Assembly: GCA_902470835.1 (NCBI GenBank)
Contig: CABRHR010000037.1
Location: 1-18,029, forward strand
Reading direction: 5' to 3'
Length of the DNA: 18,029 nucleotides
DNA from: an uncultured Collinsella sp.
Lineage (GTDB): Bacteria; Actinomycetota; Coriobacteriia; Coriobacteriales; Coriobacteriaceae
Shown here piece by piece: positions 7,509-14,785 of the stretch. Under the pieces are notes generated by a model that saw nothing but the letters and a program-made list of their open reading frames with translations, did no database searches and was not told where the DNA came from. Every line of letters begins with the position of its first letter. The stretch's first letter is position 1. Both the position numbers and the translations under genes were made by a program.

Positions 7509-8546
7509 ATGGGTAAGTACATCGTTAAACGTGTGCTTCAGTTCATCCCGGTATTTTTGGGCGTTACGCTGATTCTGTTCGCCCTCCAGAATATCGTGCC
7601 GGGAGACCCGATCAAGCTGATCGGTGGAGACAAGGCTCTGTCCCCCGAGGTGGAGCTTCAGCTTCGCGTGCGCTATCACCTGGTCCAGTCGGACGAGGAC
7701 GGCAACGCGATCCTTGACGAGAACGGCGATCCCGTTCAAACGTCGCTCGTGGACCGTTACGTGTATTACATGAACGGTCTGCTTCATGGCGATTTGGGCA
7801 ATTCGTACCAGCGCAAGCTGCCGGTTACGGATATCTTTGCGCAAAAGTATCCGTATACGGTCAAACTTGCCGCGTGCGCCATCGTGCTCGAGGCAATCAT
7901 GGGTATCGGTGCGGGTATCATTTCGGCGGTAAAGCGTTACTCCTTCTGGGATATTTTGGTAACGCTGACCACGTCGATCCTCGTTGCCGTTCCTGCTTTC
8001 TGGCTCGGTATGCTGCTGCAGCTGTTCTTTGGCGTCATCCTTAAGGATGCCACCGGCGGCGCATTCTCCATGCCTATTTCGGGTGCCGGCGGTGCTAGCT
8101 CTCAGTATCAGGATTGGATGCACTATGTGCTTCCGACCATCACGCTGGCTTCGGTTTCGACCGCCTATGCTGCCCGCATCATGCGCTCGCAGTTGCTCGA
8201 CGTCATGAACCAGGATTACATCCGTACGGCAAAGGCCAAGGGCCTCTCCAATCGCGCGATCATCATCAAGCATGCGCTTAAGAATGCACTCATCCCTGTC
8301 GTTACCTATATTGGTGTCGACTTTGGCGGTATGCTTTCGGGCGCCATCCTGACCGAGACGGTCTTTAACTGGCCCGGTATCGGCTATGAGGTCTATCGCG
8401 CCATTAGCATGCGCGACTGGCCCATCGTTATGGGCGGCGTTACGCTCATCGTCGTCGTCGTCATGGTGATCAACCTGCTCGTCGACATTAGCTATGCATT
8501 CCTCGACCCGCGCATCCGCCTTGGCGGTCCGTCGGATAAGGCCTAA
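7509..8546 (+). CDS. oppB: oligopeptide ABC transporter permease OppB
   Basis: This 345-residue integral membrane protein is one half of the peptide channel. A first helix at about residues 9-29 is followed by the family motif IVPGDP. A longer-than-usual extracytoplasmic segment (about 52-85, rich in Asp and Asn) precedes GLLHGDLGNSYQ. Several further helices follow. The cytoplasmic EAA loop (RTAKAKGLSNRAI then HALKNALIPV) docks onto the ATPases. The start at 7509 follows AGGGGAG by 4 bases. oppC begins 14 bases after its stop. Confidence 0.95.
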   Translation: MGKYIVKRVLQFIPVFLGVTLILFALQNIVPGDPIKLIGGDKALSPEVELQLRVRYHLVQSDEDGNAILDENGDPVQTSLVDRYVYYMNGLLHGDLGNSYQRKLPVTDIFAQKYPYTVKLAACAIVLEAIMGIGAGIISAVKRYSFWDILVTLTTSILVAVPAFWLGMLLQLFFGVILKDATGGAFSMPISGAGGASSQYQDWMHYVLPTITLASVSTAYAARIMRSQLLDVMNQDYIRTAKAKGLSNRAIIIKHALKNALIPVVTYIGVDFGGMLSGAILTETVFNWPGIGYEVYRAISMRDWPIVMGGVTLIVVVVMVINLLVDISYAFLDPRIRLGGPSDKA

Positions 8547-8560
8547 GGGAGGTACGTCTC

Positions 8561-9496
8561 ATGCAGGAAACTGATTCTCAGTCTCAGGAGCAGGCTACCG
8601 CCACCAAGGCCGCATCTGCTCCCGCCAAGTCCCGCACGCTGTGGGGCGACGCTTTTAAGCGTCTTCGTAAGAACAAGCTCGCCGTTATCGGTGTCTGCTG
8701 GATCATCATCGTCGTTGTGGTTGCCCTGACCGCAGATCTGTGGGCTAAGCCCTGGCTCGGTTCGCCGACGGCTTCCGACTCGACCACCATGGCTCAGACG
8801 TCGCTGCTGGCTCCGTGTGCCGAGCACCCGTTTGGCACCGACGCCCTAGGTCGTGACATTCTCGTCCGCGTTATCTACGGAGCACGTGTTTCGCTGTCCG
8901 TCGGCATTATGGCCACCGCCATCTCCACGCTGATCGGTCTGGTCATGGGTGCTCTGGCGGGTTTCTACGGCGGCATCTGGGATACGATCATCATGCGCTG
9001 CGCGGATATCTTCCTGGCGTTTCCGTACGTGCTGTTCGTTGTCGCTATGATCGCCGTTATCGGCCGTGGCCTCCAGAACGTCTTTATCGCCATCGGTATT
9101 CTTGGCTGGCCTTCGATTGCGCGCGTCTTCCGATCTGCGATCCTGACGGTCAAAGAGAACGACTATGTTGATGCCGCTCGCGCTATGGGTGCATCCGATG
9201 CCCGTATCGTTATGCGCCACATCTTCCCGAACTCCGTTGCTTCCATCGTGGTCTACGCGACCATGAACATTGGTGGCGCTATTTTGACCGAGTCCGCTCT
9301 GTCCTTCCTCGGCATGGGCGTTATCCCGCCTACGCCTTCGTGGGGCTCCATGATTCAGGACGGCCAGCAGTATCTTCTGACCGCTCCCTGGATGATGATC
9401 ATGCCCGGTCTGGCAATTCTCTCGACGGTGCTCGCCTTCACCCTGCTTGGTGACGGTCTGCGCGACGCCCTCGACGTCAAGATGAAGGACGCATAA
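8561..9496 (+). CDS. oppC: oligopeptide ABC transporter permease OppC
   Basis: This 311-residue membrane subunit pairs with OppB. A polar Gln/Ala/Ser-rich N-terminal tail of about 25 residues precedes the first helix (about 41-60). The OppC hallmark HPFGTDALGRD lies in the following loop. The BPD_transp_1 core has an EAA loop, DAARAMGASDARIV then FPNSVASIV, that contacts the ATPases. The ATG at 8561 is 8 bases after AAGGGAGG (8545-8552). oppD starts 2 bases after the stop. Length and order are normal for the family. Confidence 0.95.
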   Translation: MQETDSQSQEQATATKAASAPAKSRTLWGDAFKRLRKNKLAVIGVCWIIIVVVVALTADLWAKPWLGSPTASDSTTMAQTSLLAPCAEHPFGTDALGRDILVRVIYGARVSLSVGIMATAISTLIGLVMGALAGFYGGIWDTIIMRCADIFLAFPYVLFVVAMIAVIGRGLQNVFIAIGILGWPSIARVFRSAILTVKENDYVDAARAMGASDARIVMRHIFPNSVASIVVYATMNIGGAILTESALSFLGMGVIPPTPSWGSMIQDGQQYLLTAPWMMIMPGLAILSTVLAFTLLGDGLRDALDVKMKDA

Positions 9497-9498
9497 GG

Positions 9499-10590
9499 AT
9501 GAAGAAGAACAAGAACTATGTGGACCTGAAGGACCAGCCGGTTCCCGAGGGCCAGCATCTGCTCGAGGTCGATGACCTTAAGATGTATTTCCACACCGAG
9601 GATGGCGTCGTTCGCGCTGTCGACGGTGTGTCCTACACGCTCGATCGTGGCGAGACCCTGGGCGTCGTCGGCGAGTCCGGTTCCGGTAAGTCCGTGACCG
9701 CCATGACCATCATGGGCCTTATCTCGATGCCTCCGGGAAAGATTGAGGGCGGTGACGTTCGCTATCGCGGCCGTTCAATCCTCGAGATGACCGAGGAAGA
9801 GATGCAGCACATTCGCGGTAACGATATCGCGATGATCTTCCAGGATCCTATGACCTCCCTTAACCCGGTCTATAAGATCGGTAAGCAGGTGGGCGAGGGC
9901 CTTCGTCTGCACCGTGGTTACTCCAAGCAGGAGGCGCTCAAGCGTGCCACCGAGCTTTTGGACCTCGTTGGTATTCCCGAGCCCGAGAAGCGCGTCAACG
10001 AGTATCCGCACCAGTTCTCTGGCGGTATGCGTCAGCGCGTCATGATCGCCATGGCTCTTGCCTGCGATCCCGATATTCTGATCGCCGACGAGCCCACGAC
10101 TGCTCTGGACGTTACTATCCAGGCTCAGATTATCGAGCTCATGCAGGAGATGCAGGAGAAAAACGGCAACGCCATTATCATGATTACCCACGATCTGGGT
10201 GTCGTCGCCGATATGGCCGACAAGATCATGGTTATGTATGCCGGTCGTCCTGTCGAGTTCGGCACGGCCGAAGAGATCTTCTATGGGAGCCGTCATCCCT
10301 ACACCTGGGGTCTTATCCGCTCCATCCCGGAGCAGGCTATCGATGAGAAGAAGCCGCTTACGCCGATTCACGGCAACCCGCCTTCGCTCATGAACCTGCC
10401 CGAGGGTTGCGTGTTCTCGCCTCGTTGTCCTTACGCTACGGACAAGTGCCGCAAGCAGCGTCCCGAGCGTGTCGTGACCGAGTCTGGCCACTACTCCGCG
10501 TGCCACTACTCCGACGACCCCGAGTTCCTTAAGAACGCTCCCGAGACGTCCCGTACGCGCAAGGATTCCAAGAAGGGAGGCGAGGCGTAA
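9499..10590 (+). CDS. oppD: oligopeptide ABC transporter ATPase OppD
   Basis: This 363-residue cytoplasmic ATPase energises peptide uptake with OppF. The Walker A motif GESGSGKS is at residues 58-65, a Q-loop (IFQDPMTSLNP) follows, then the signature FSGGMRQR, Walker B LIADEPTTALD and the H-loop in ITHDLG. The C-terminal oligopeptide-transporter domain has four cysteines spaced C-x5-C-x6-C-x17-C, from GCVFSPRC to SACHY. In this family that pattern is known and has been reported to hold an iron-sulfur cluster. The ribosome site AAGGA (9485-9489) lies inside the end of oppC, and the stop overlaps the oppF start by one base (TAATG). Confidence 0.96.
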   Translation: MKKNKNYVDLKDQPVPEGQHLLEVDDLKMYFHTEDGVVRAVDGVSYTLDRGETLGVVGESGSGKSVTAMTIMGLISMPPGKIEGGDVRYRGRSILEMTEEEMQHIRGNDIAMIFQDPMTSLNPVYKIGKQVGEGLRLHRGYSKQEALKRATELLDLVGIPEPEKRVNEYPHQFSGGMRQRVMIAMALACDPDILIADEPTTALDVTIQAQIIELMQEMQEKNGNAIIMITHDLGVVADMADKIMVMYAGRPVEFGTAEEIFYGSRHPYTWGLIRSIPEQAIDEKKPLTPIHGNPPSLMNLPEGCVFSPRCPYATDKCRKQRPERVVTESGHYSACHYSDDPEFLKNAPETSRTRKDSKKGGEA

Positions 10591-11618
10591 TGGCAGATAC
10601 CAACGAGCGCACTCCGCTGCTGAAGGTCGAGCACCTCTCTAAGGAGTTCCCCGCTGAGTCCGGCATGTTCGCCAAGCGCTTCTCTAAGCGTGTCGTCTCT
10701 GCCGTGAACGACATTTCGTTTGAGATCTATCCGGGCGAGACCTTTGGTCTGGTCGGTGAGTCTGGCTGCGGTAAGTCCACGACGGGCCGCACCATCATGC
10801 GCCTGACCAAGCCAACCGCCGGTAAGGTGTTCTTCCAGGGCAAAGACGTTGCCGAGATGAGCAAGCATGAGATCAAGGACATGCGTCGCGAGATGCAGTT
10901 CATCTTCCAGGATCCCTATGCTTCGCTGAACCCTCGTATGACCATCGGCGAGATCGTCTCCGAGCCCATGACCATTCACGGCGTGGGCACCAAGGAAGAG
11001 CGTATCGAGCGTGTTCGCGAGCTGCTTGACGTTGTCGGTTTGAACCCCGAGCACATCAACCGCTATCCGCATGAGTTTTCGGGCGGCCAGCGTCAGCGCG
11101 TCGGCATTGCCCGCGCTTTTGCGCTCAAACCCAAGCTGATCATCTGCGACGAGCCGGTTTCTGCTCTGGATGTTTCCATTCAGGCCCAGGTTTTGAACCT
11201 GCTGAAGGAGCTTCAGGATAAGTTCGGTACTGCTTATCTCTTCATTGCTCACGACCTCTCCGTCGTGCAGCACATTTCTGATCGCGTTGCCGTTATGTAT
11301 CTGGGCAAGATGGTCGAGGTTTCGGACTGGAAGACGCTCTACAGCGAGCCTCACCATCCGTACACGCAGTCGCTGCTGTCTGCCGTGCCGGTGCCCGATC
11401 CTGATATCCAGAAGACCCGCAAGCGTATCATCCTCGCTGGCGATCCGCCGTCGCCGCTGGATCCGCCGACCGGCTGCCGTTTCCACACGCGCTGCCCGAT
11501 CGCTCAGGGCATCTGCTCCGAGAAGCTGCCTGAGTTTAAGGAAGTTGCCCCGGGCCACTGCTGTGCCTGCCACTTCGCCGAGCCGTTCCCGATCAAGGAA
11601 TCGCACATCGACCTGTAG
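10590..11618 (+). CDS. oppF: oligopeptide ABC transporter ATPase OppF
   Basis: This 342-residue cytoplasmic ATPase is the partner of OppD. The Walker A motif GESGCGKS is at residues 56-63, with Q-loop FIFQDPYASLNP, signature FSGGQRQRVGIAR, Walker B LIICDEPVSALD and H-loop IAHDLSVV. The C-terminal domain repeats the C-x5-C-x6-C-x17-C spacing of OppD (GCRFHTRC through CCACHF) with one extra cysteine. The start shares its A with the oppD stop codon and follows GGGAGG by 9 bases, so translation is coupled. It is the last gene of the operon; a 131-bp hairpin begins 15 bases after its stop. Confidence 0.96.
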   Translation: MADTNERTPLLKVEHLSKEFPAESGMFAKRFSKRVVSAVNDISFEIYPGETFGLVGESGCGKSTTGRTIMRLTKPTAGKVFFQGKDVAEMSKHEIKDMRREMQFIFQDPYASLNPRMTIGEIVSEPMTIHGVGTKEERIERVRELLDVVGLNPEHINRYPHEFSGGQRQRVGIARAFALKPKLIICDEPVSALDVSIQAQVLNLLKELQDKFGTAYLFIAHDLSVVQHISDRVAVMYLGKMVEVSDWKTLYSEPHHPYTQSLLSAVPVPDPDIQKTRKRIILAGDPPSPLDPPTGCRFHTRCPIAQGICSEKLPEFKEVAPGHCCACHFAEPFPIKESHIDL

Positions 11619-11632
11619 TCGGTTGTTTGTCC

Positions 11633-11763
11633 GGGCCCGTGTTGGACTTAGTTTTCAGAACGTCCTCGACCATGGAAACCCCTTATCCTGCTCCTTCGGA
11701 GCTGCGGATAAGGGGGTTTCCTGGTCTGCAGAATGTTCTGAAAACTAAGTCCAACACGGGCCC
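11633..11763. repeat. 131-bp near-perfect hairpin (inverted repeat A)
   Basis: The outer arms are perfectly complementary over 29 bp (11633-11661 with 11735-11763, starting GGGCCCGTGTTGG). After an internal loop (about 11662-11667 and 11727-11734) the inner arms pair again with one-base bulges: GACCATGG with CCTGGTC, and AAACCCCTTATCC with GGATAAGGGGGTTT. The tip GCTCC/GGAGC closes around TTC. No T-run follows and no target-site duplication was found beside it. It is not a coding sequence. Possible identities are a MITE-like or REP-like element, or a structured RNA. Confidence 0.9.
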
Positions 11764-11828
11764 TGTGGCAACTCGGCAGGGGGAGTGCGATTCCCTGATC
11801 GCTCACTTAATCTAATAAGAATTTGAGT

Positions 11829-11860
11829 GAGGCCGGAGCTTTAGCTCCGGCCTCCTTATA
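11829..11860 (+). terminator. GC-rich hairpin, possible opp operon terminator
   Basis: GAGGCCGGAGC (11829-11839) and GCTCCGGCCTC (11844-11854) form a perfect 11-bp stem with loop TTTA, followed by CTTATATATA rather than a clean T-run. It is the only terminator-like structure between oppF and the tRNA-Leu promoter. Bases 11764-11828 hold nothing I can assign. Confidence 0.5.
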
Positions 11861-11864
11861 TATA

Positions 11865-11883
11865 GGCTCGGCAAAGCCGAGCC
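11865..11883. repeat. short GC-rich hairpin
   Basis: GGCTCGGC (11865-11872) and GCCGAGCC (11876-11883) pair perfectly around AAA, ten bases after the preceding hairpin. No T-run follows. It belongs to the palindrome-rich stretch between oppF and tRNA-Leu. Bases 11884-11943 hold nothing I can assign. Confidence 0.75.
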
Positions 11884-11943
11884 ACTAAATTTATATCAAC
11901 CCCAGAACATGTTTGAGAACGGTGCCTGGAGTACGTGCCCCTA

Positions 11944-12068
11944 GGGCAGGAATGAGGTTGCTTTCCAACGCATTCCGCAGGGGGCGGCATTATTTTGTAG
12001 CGCGAAGCGCGGATCAAAATAATGCCGCATGCCCGAGGACGCGTTGGAAAGCAACCTCATTCCTGCCC
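11944..12068. repeat. 125-bp near-perfect hairpin (inverted repeat B)
   Basis: The outer arms are perfectly complementary over 28 bp (11944-11971 with 12041-12068, starting GGGCAGGAATGAGG). A symmetrical 12/12-base internal loop follows. The inner arms pair over 14 bp (11984-11997 with 12015-12028, GCGGCATTATTTTG). The apex holds a small GCGC-GAA-GCGC stem at 12000-12010. Sequence is unrelated to inverted repeat A but the layout is the same. A short CAGGT/ACCTG stem follows at 12072-12087. An open frame across it (11913-12116) is an artefact of the repeat. Confidence 0.9.
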
Positions 12069-12108
12069 GAACAGGTCAGTTTACCTGCGCATCTACAAAT
12101 TCGTAAAC

Positions 12109-12155
12109 TTTTTTGAAAAAAGTGCTTGCACAGTTCTCGAATCATAGGTTATTAT
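12109..12155 (+). promoter_or_regulatory. tRNA-Leu promoter with A/T-tract upstream element
   Basis: TTTTTTGAAAAAAGT directly precedes the -35 box TTGCAC (12126-12131), and TATTAT (12150-12155) is the -10 at 18 bp. The same A/T block and CTTGC precede both tRNA-Gly genes in the window, which supports a shared stable-RNA promoter design. Confidence 0.75.
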
Positions 12156-12212
12156 CTTTCTCGTTGAACGCGCGGGTCCAACAAAACGAACCGTGAATCA
12201 ACAACATAGCAT

Positions 12213-12302
12213 GTCGGAGTGGCGGAATTGGCAGACGCGCTAGCTTGAGGTGCTAGTGACCGCTTTTTGGTCATGCGGGTTCAAGTCCCGCCTCCGACAC
12301 CA
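12213..12302 (+). tRNA. tRNA-Leu (anticodon GAG)
   Basis: The 90-base gene includes an encoded CCA. Acceptor strands are GTCGGAG and CTCCGAC. The anticodon stem CTAGC/GCTAG encloses loop TTGAGGT with GAG at 12247-12249. A long class II variable arm (TGACC/GGTCA) and T-arm CGGGTTCAAGTCCCG are present. It reads CUC and CUU codons. Confidence 0.97.
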
Positions 12303-12313
12303 TCGCATTTGAG

Positions 12314-12335
12314 AAGCCTCTTCGGAGGCTTTTTT
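12314..12335 (+). terminator. terminator after tRNA-Leu
   Basis: AGCCTC (12315-12320) and GAGGCT (12325-12330) pair around a TTCG tetraloop and run into six T. It ends only 26 bases before the next protein start. Confidence 0.9.
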
Positions 12336-12361
12336 GTTACCGATAGACGGTGGGGTCCACG

Positions 12362-14707
12362 ATGGAAACGCTTGAACGCAACGAGTGGGCAGACGTTGCC
12401 CAACTAGTCGAGATCACGAGCGATGCTGTCATCATCTGCGAGCTCGACGGAACCATTCTGCATGTGAATAATCGCTTACTTGGTTTGATGTGCGAGGAAC
12501 GCGCCGACGTCATCGGTGGAGATGTTAAAGACGTCCTGTACTCGTCCGCTTTTGAACGTGCGACGGAACATCGTCTGCCATTTGAAACTGATGGCTCCGA
12601 GAACGAACTGATGCTCAAGCTGAGTGACGGCTCCTTTATCCCCGTCTTGGTTCGTGCGGGCTCCGTAACGCCTCCACGTATCTTTGGGCGCCGCGCACCA
12701 CGTGTCCTTGTGGCGCTTCACAGTATCGAGGAACAGTATTCTCACGACCGTCAACTCAAGCGTGCGTTATCGGAGCTTAGAGTTGCGAACAAGCGTCTCT
12801 CTGGCACGCTCTCGGTCATTATGAGCACTGTGGGCTCCGATGAGTTACCCAGCCTGCTTGATACTGTTTTGAACCAGCTTGTAGGAACACTCGATGCTTC
12901 GGGTGCCGCTATCTATTTTTCTGAGAGCGGCGGTTTTAAGCTACGCGGTGTTTCCAAGGAGCTGTACGACAGCTACCTGCCCGAGTTCTTGCCGTATGGC
13001 GCTGGTATTCCGACGTATGTTCTTCGGGAGTCGCGTGCCTGTCGCTTGTCGATTCAACAGGACCTTGAGGGCGATAGGGCCGCCTCCGGTATGTTCATGG
13101 ACCTGGACAATCGTTCTAAGCACCTGTTGCGCGTGCAAGATATGCCTCCGTACCGCAGCGAGATTTGTCTTCCCGTTTTTTACGGTACGCAGATCCTTGG
13201 CGTGCTGGAAGTTGGTTGGAAACGCCCCCAGGCACCGCTCGCCTATGACGTTAATGTACTCGAGGTTATTTGCGATTACCTGTCTATCCAGCTGGTCGGC
13301 ATGGCATCGAGCCTTCGCTCTCGTCGTACGGCCGAGCTTGGTCGCTCGCTCAATGTCTTGCGTGATGAGTTGTTTACCTTTCTAGACGATTCCGCCGCGG
13401 CTACCCAGGCGGTATCGTCCGAGATCTGCAATATGCTCAACTGCCATTTTTGTCCTGTTGAGTATGACGCCAGTCTGGACTCCTACGTCATAGATTTTGA
13501 AGGCGGCAGTCGCGTTGCCTTGCCGGACGATCCCGAGAAGCTTTTCTTTTCCACGACGGCGCCAGCGGCACGTCTGGGGGCTGGCCCTGATGGCTTTGAG
13601 GCATCTGTTTTGGGCGGCACGAGTGCCGAGGACCTTAAACACGTCCGTATAACTCGCGTTGACGAATCGATGCCTATGGGAGGCTGGCTTAGGGCGCATG
13701 GTCTGCCTTGTCAAGGTCTCTACGTCGACTCCGGCATCGAGGCGGGTCGCCCGCGCTCTGAGGGTGATGGCAAGCACAGTAACGACGCGATTGTTCCTGC
13801 TTCTGTTGCGAAGAGCCCGACGACGCGCGCGCTGCTGCTTCGTGATGGTAGCCAAGAGCCGATTGATGATCTTGAATATGACTACTTGGTGCACTTGGCG
13901 CATGACTTTGAACTGATCTACGAAGGCGAATCTCAAAAGCGCGAGGAGCGCCATATCGCTCAGACCCTTCAGATTGGCATGAGAAATTCCCTGGGGGATG
14001 TTCCGGGTATCGCAACCGATTCGGTGTACCTGTCGGCCACGAACTCGGCGTTGGTCGGCGGCGATTTCTATACGCTCATCCGTCTTCCCGACGACTGCGC
14101 CGTCATGATTCTGGGCGATGTGTCTGGCAAAGGCATTGAGGCTGCATCGATGTCCGCGCTCGTCAAGACGGCCCTGACGGCATATGCCTGGGAGGGCGCT
14201 GGACCGGCCCGCATGGCACGCTCCCTTAACAGCATGCTCATGGGCTTTTCGAGGGTCGAGACGTTCGTGACGGCCTTTATCGCCAAGATTGACCTTAAAG
14301 CCGGACGCGCAACGTATTGTTCGGCGGGCCATCCTCCGACCATGGTCATCAGGCCAGAGTCGATGCCGCTGGGTGGCGGCGAGGCCCGTGGGGGAGAGGT
14401 TGAGCTGCTTGGATGCCAATCGGGCGTAATCGGTGCCTTTGAGAGCATGGTGTACGAGACAGGCGTGTTTACGTTCGCCCCCGGCGACATGCTCTTCATG
14501 TATACGGATGGAACGATTGAGGCTCGCGACCGTACCGGAGCGTTCTTTGGCGAGCAGCGCTTGCGCGACCTTCTGCTTTCTGTTTCGGGGGAGGGCGTGT
14601 CGGGCATTTGCGGCAAGGTCTTGGGCGAGCTTGACAGATTTACCGAATCGGCGCTGGACGATGACATTGCATTGGTGTCCCTTGAGTTTTTACGGGGTCG
14701 TTCATAG
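12362..14707 (+). CDS. PAS-GAF-PP2C (RsbU/SpoIIE-type) sensor phosphatase
   Basis: This 781-residue cytoplasmic protein has no evident membrane segment. A PAS domain spans about residues 10-120, a helical linker about 125-150, and a GAF domain about 155-312. A less clear, possibly degenerate GAF-like region lies at about 330-520. A PP2C/SpoIIE serine phosphatase domain covers about 525-777. Metal-binding aspartates are all present: Asp568 in VGGDF, Asp586 in GDVSGKG, Asp716 in YTDG and Asp767/768 in DDDIAL, so the enzyme should be active. The expected substrate is a phosphorylated STAS protein, and the next gene encodes one. The ATG at 12362 follows GGTGGGG; a GTG at 12350 has no ribosome site. 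Codon use is more relaxed (GAA, TTA, GAT) than in the glycolytic genes, consistent with low expression. Signals sensed by PAS and GAF are unknown. Confidence 0.9.
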   Translation: METLERNEWADVAQLVEITSDAVIICELDGTILHVNNRLLGLMCEERADVIGGDVKDVLYSSAFERATEHRLPFETDGSENELMLKLSDGSFIPVLVRAGSVTPPRIFGRRAPRVLVALHSIEEQYSHDRQLKRALSELRVANKRLSGTLSVIMSTVGSDELPSLLDTVLNQLVGTLDASGAAIYFSESGGFKLRGVSKELYDSYLPEFLPYGAGIPTYVLRESRACRLSIQQDLEGDRAASGMFMDLDNRSKHLLRVQDMPPYRSEICLPVFYGTQILGVLEVGWKRPQAPLAYDVNVLEVICDYLSIQLVGMASSLRSRRTAELGRSLNVLRDELFTFLDDSAAATQAVSSEICNMLNCHFCPVEYDASLDSYVIDFEGGSRVALPDDPEKLFFSTTAPAARLGAGPDGFEASVLGGTSAEDLKHVRITRVDESMPMGGWLRAHGLPCQGLYVDSGIEAGRPRSEGDGKHSNDAIVPASVAKSPTTRALLLRDGSQEPIDDLEYDYLVHLAHDFELIYEGESQKREERHIAQTLQIGMRNSLGDVPGIATDSVYLSATNSALVGGDFYTLIRLPDDCAVMILGDVSGKGIEAASMSALVKTALTAYAWEGAGPARMARSLNSMLMGFSRVETFVTAFIAKIDLKAGRATYCSAGHPPTMVIRPESMPLGGGEARGGEVELLGCQSGVIGAFESMVYETGVFTFAPGDMLFMYTDGTIEARDRTGAFFGEQRLRDLLLSVSGEGVSGICGKVLGELDRFTESALDDDIALVSLEFLRGRS

Positions 14708-14785
14708 ACGACGCTGGGCGGGCTGAATCCGTACGGTTAGGGAAACGAATGCATTGAGTGGGCTTTTTTGGGGAACCATGGTCGT

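Noticed and set aside
11633..12068. Integron attC sites
   Set aside because: The palindromes have similar length, but their ends lack the RYYYAAC/GTTRRRY core boxes, and there is no cassette array or integrase.
11633..12068. MITE with target-site duplication
   Set aside because: Comparing the flanks of both large hairpins showed no matching direct repeat of 2-9 bases; the idea stays open only as an old insertion.
11913..12116. 67-codon open frame across the 125-bp hairpin
   Set aside because: It is produced by the inverted repeat, has no ribosome site, and its translation resembles no protein family I know.
12350..12361. GTG start for the sensor phosphatase
   Set aside because: It lies 15 bases after the terminator T-run with no ribosome site; ATG 12362 has GGTGGGG at proper spacing.
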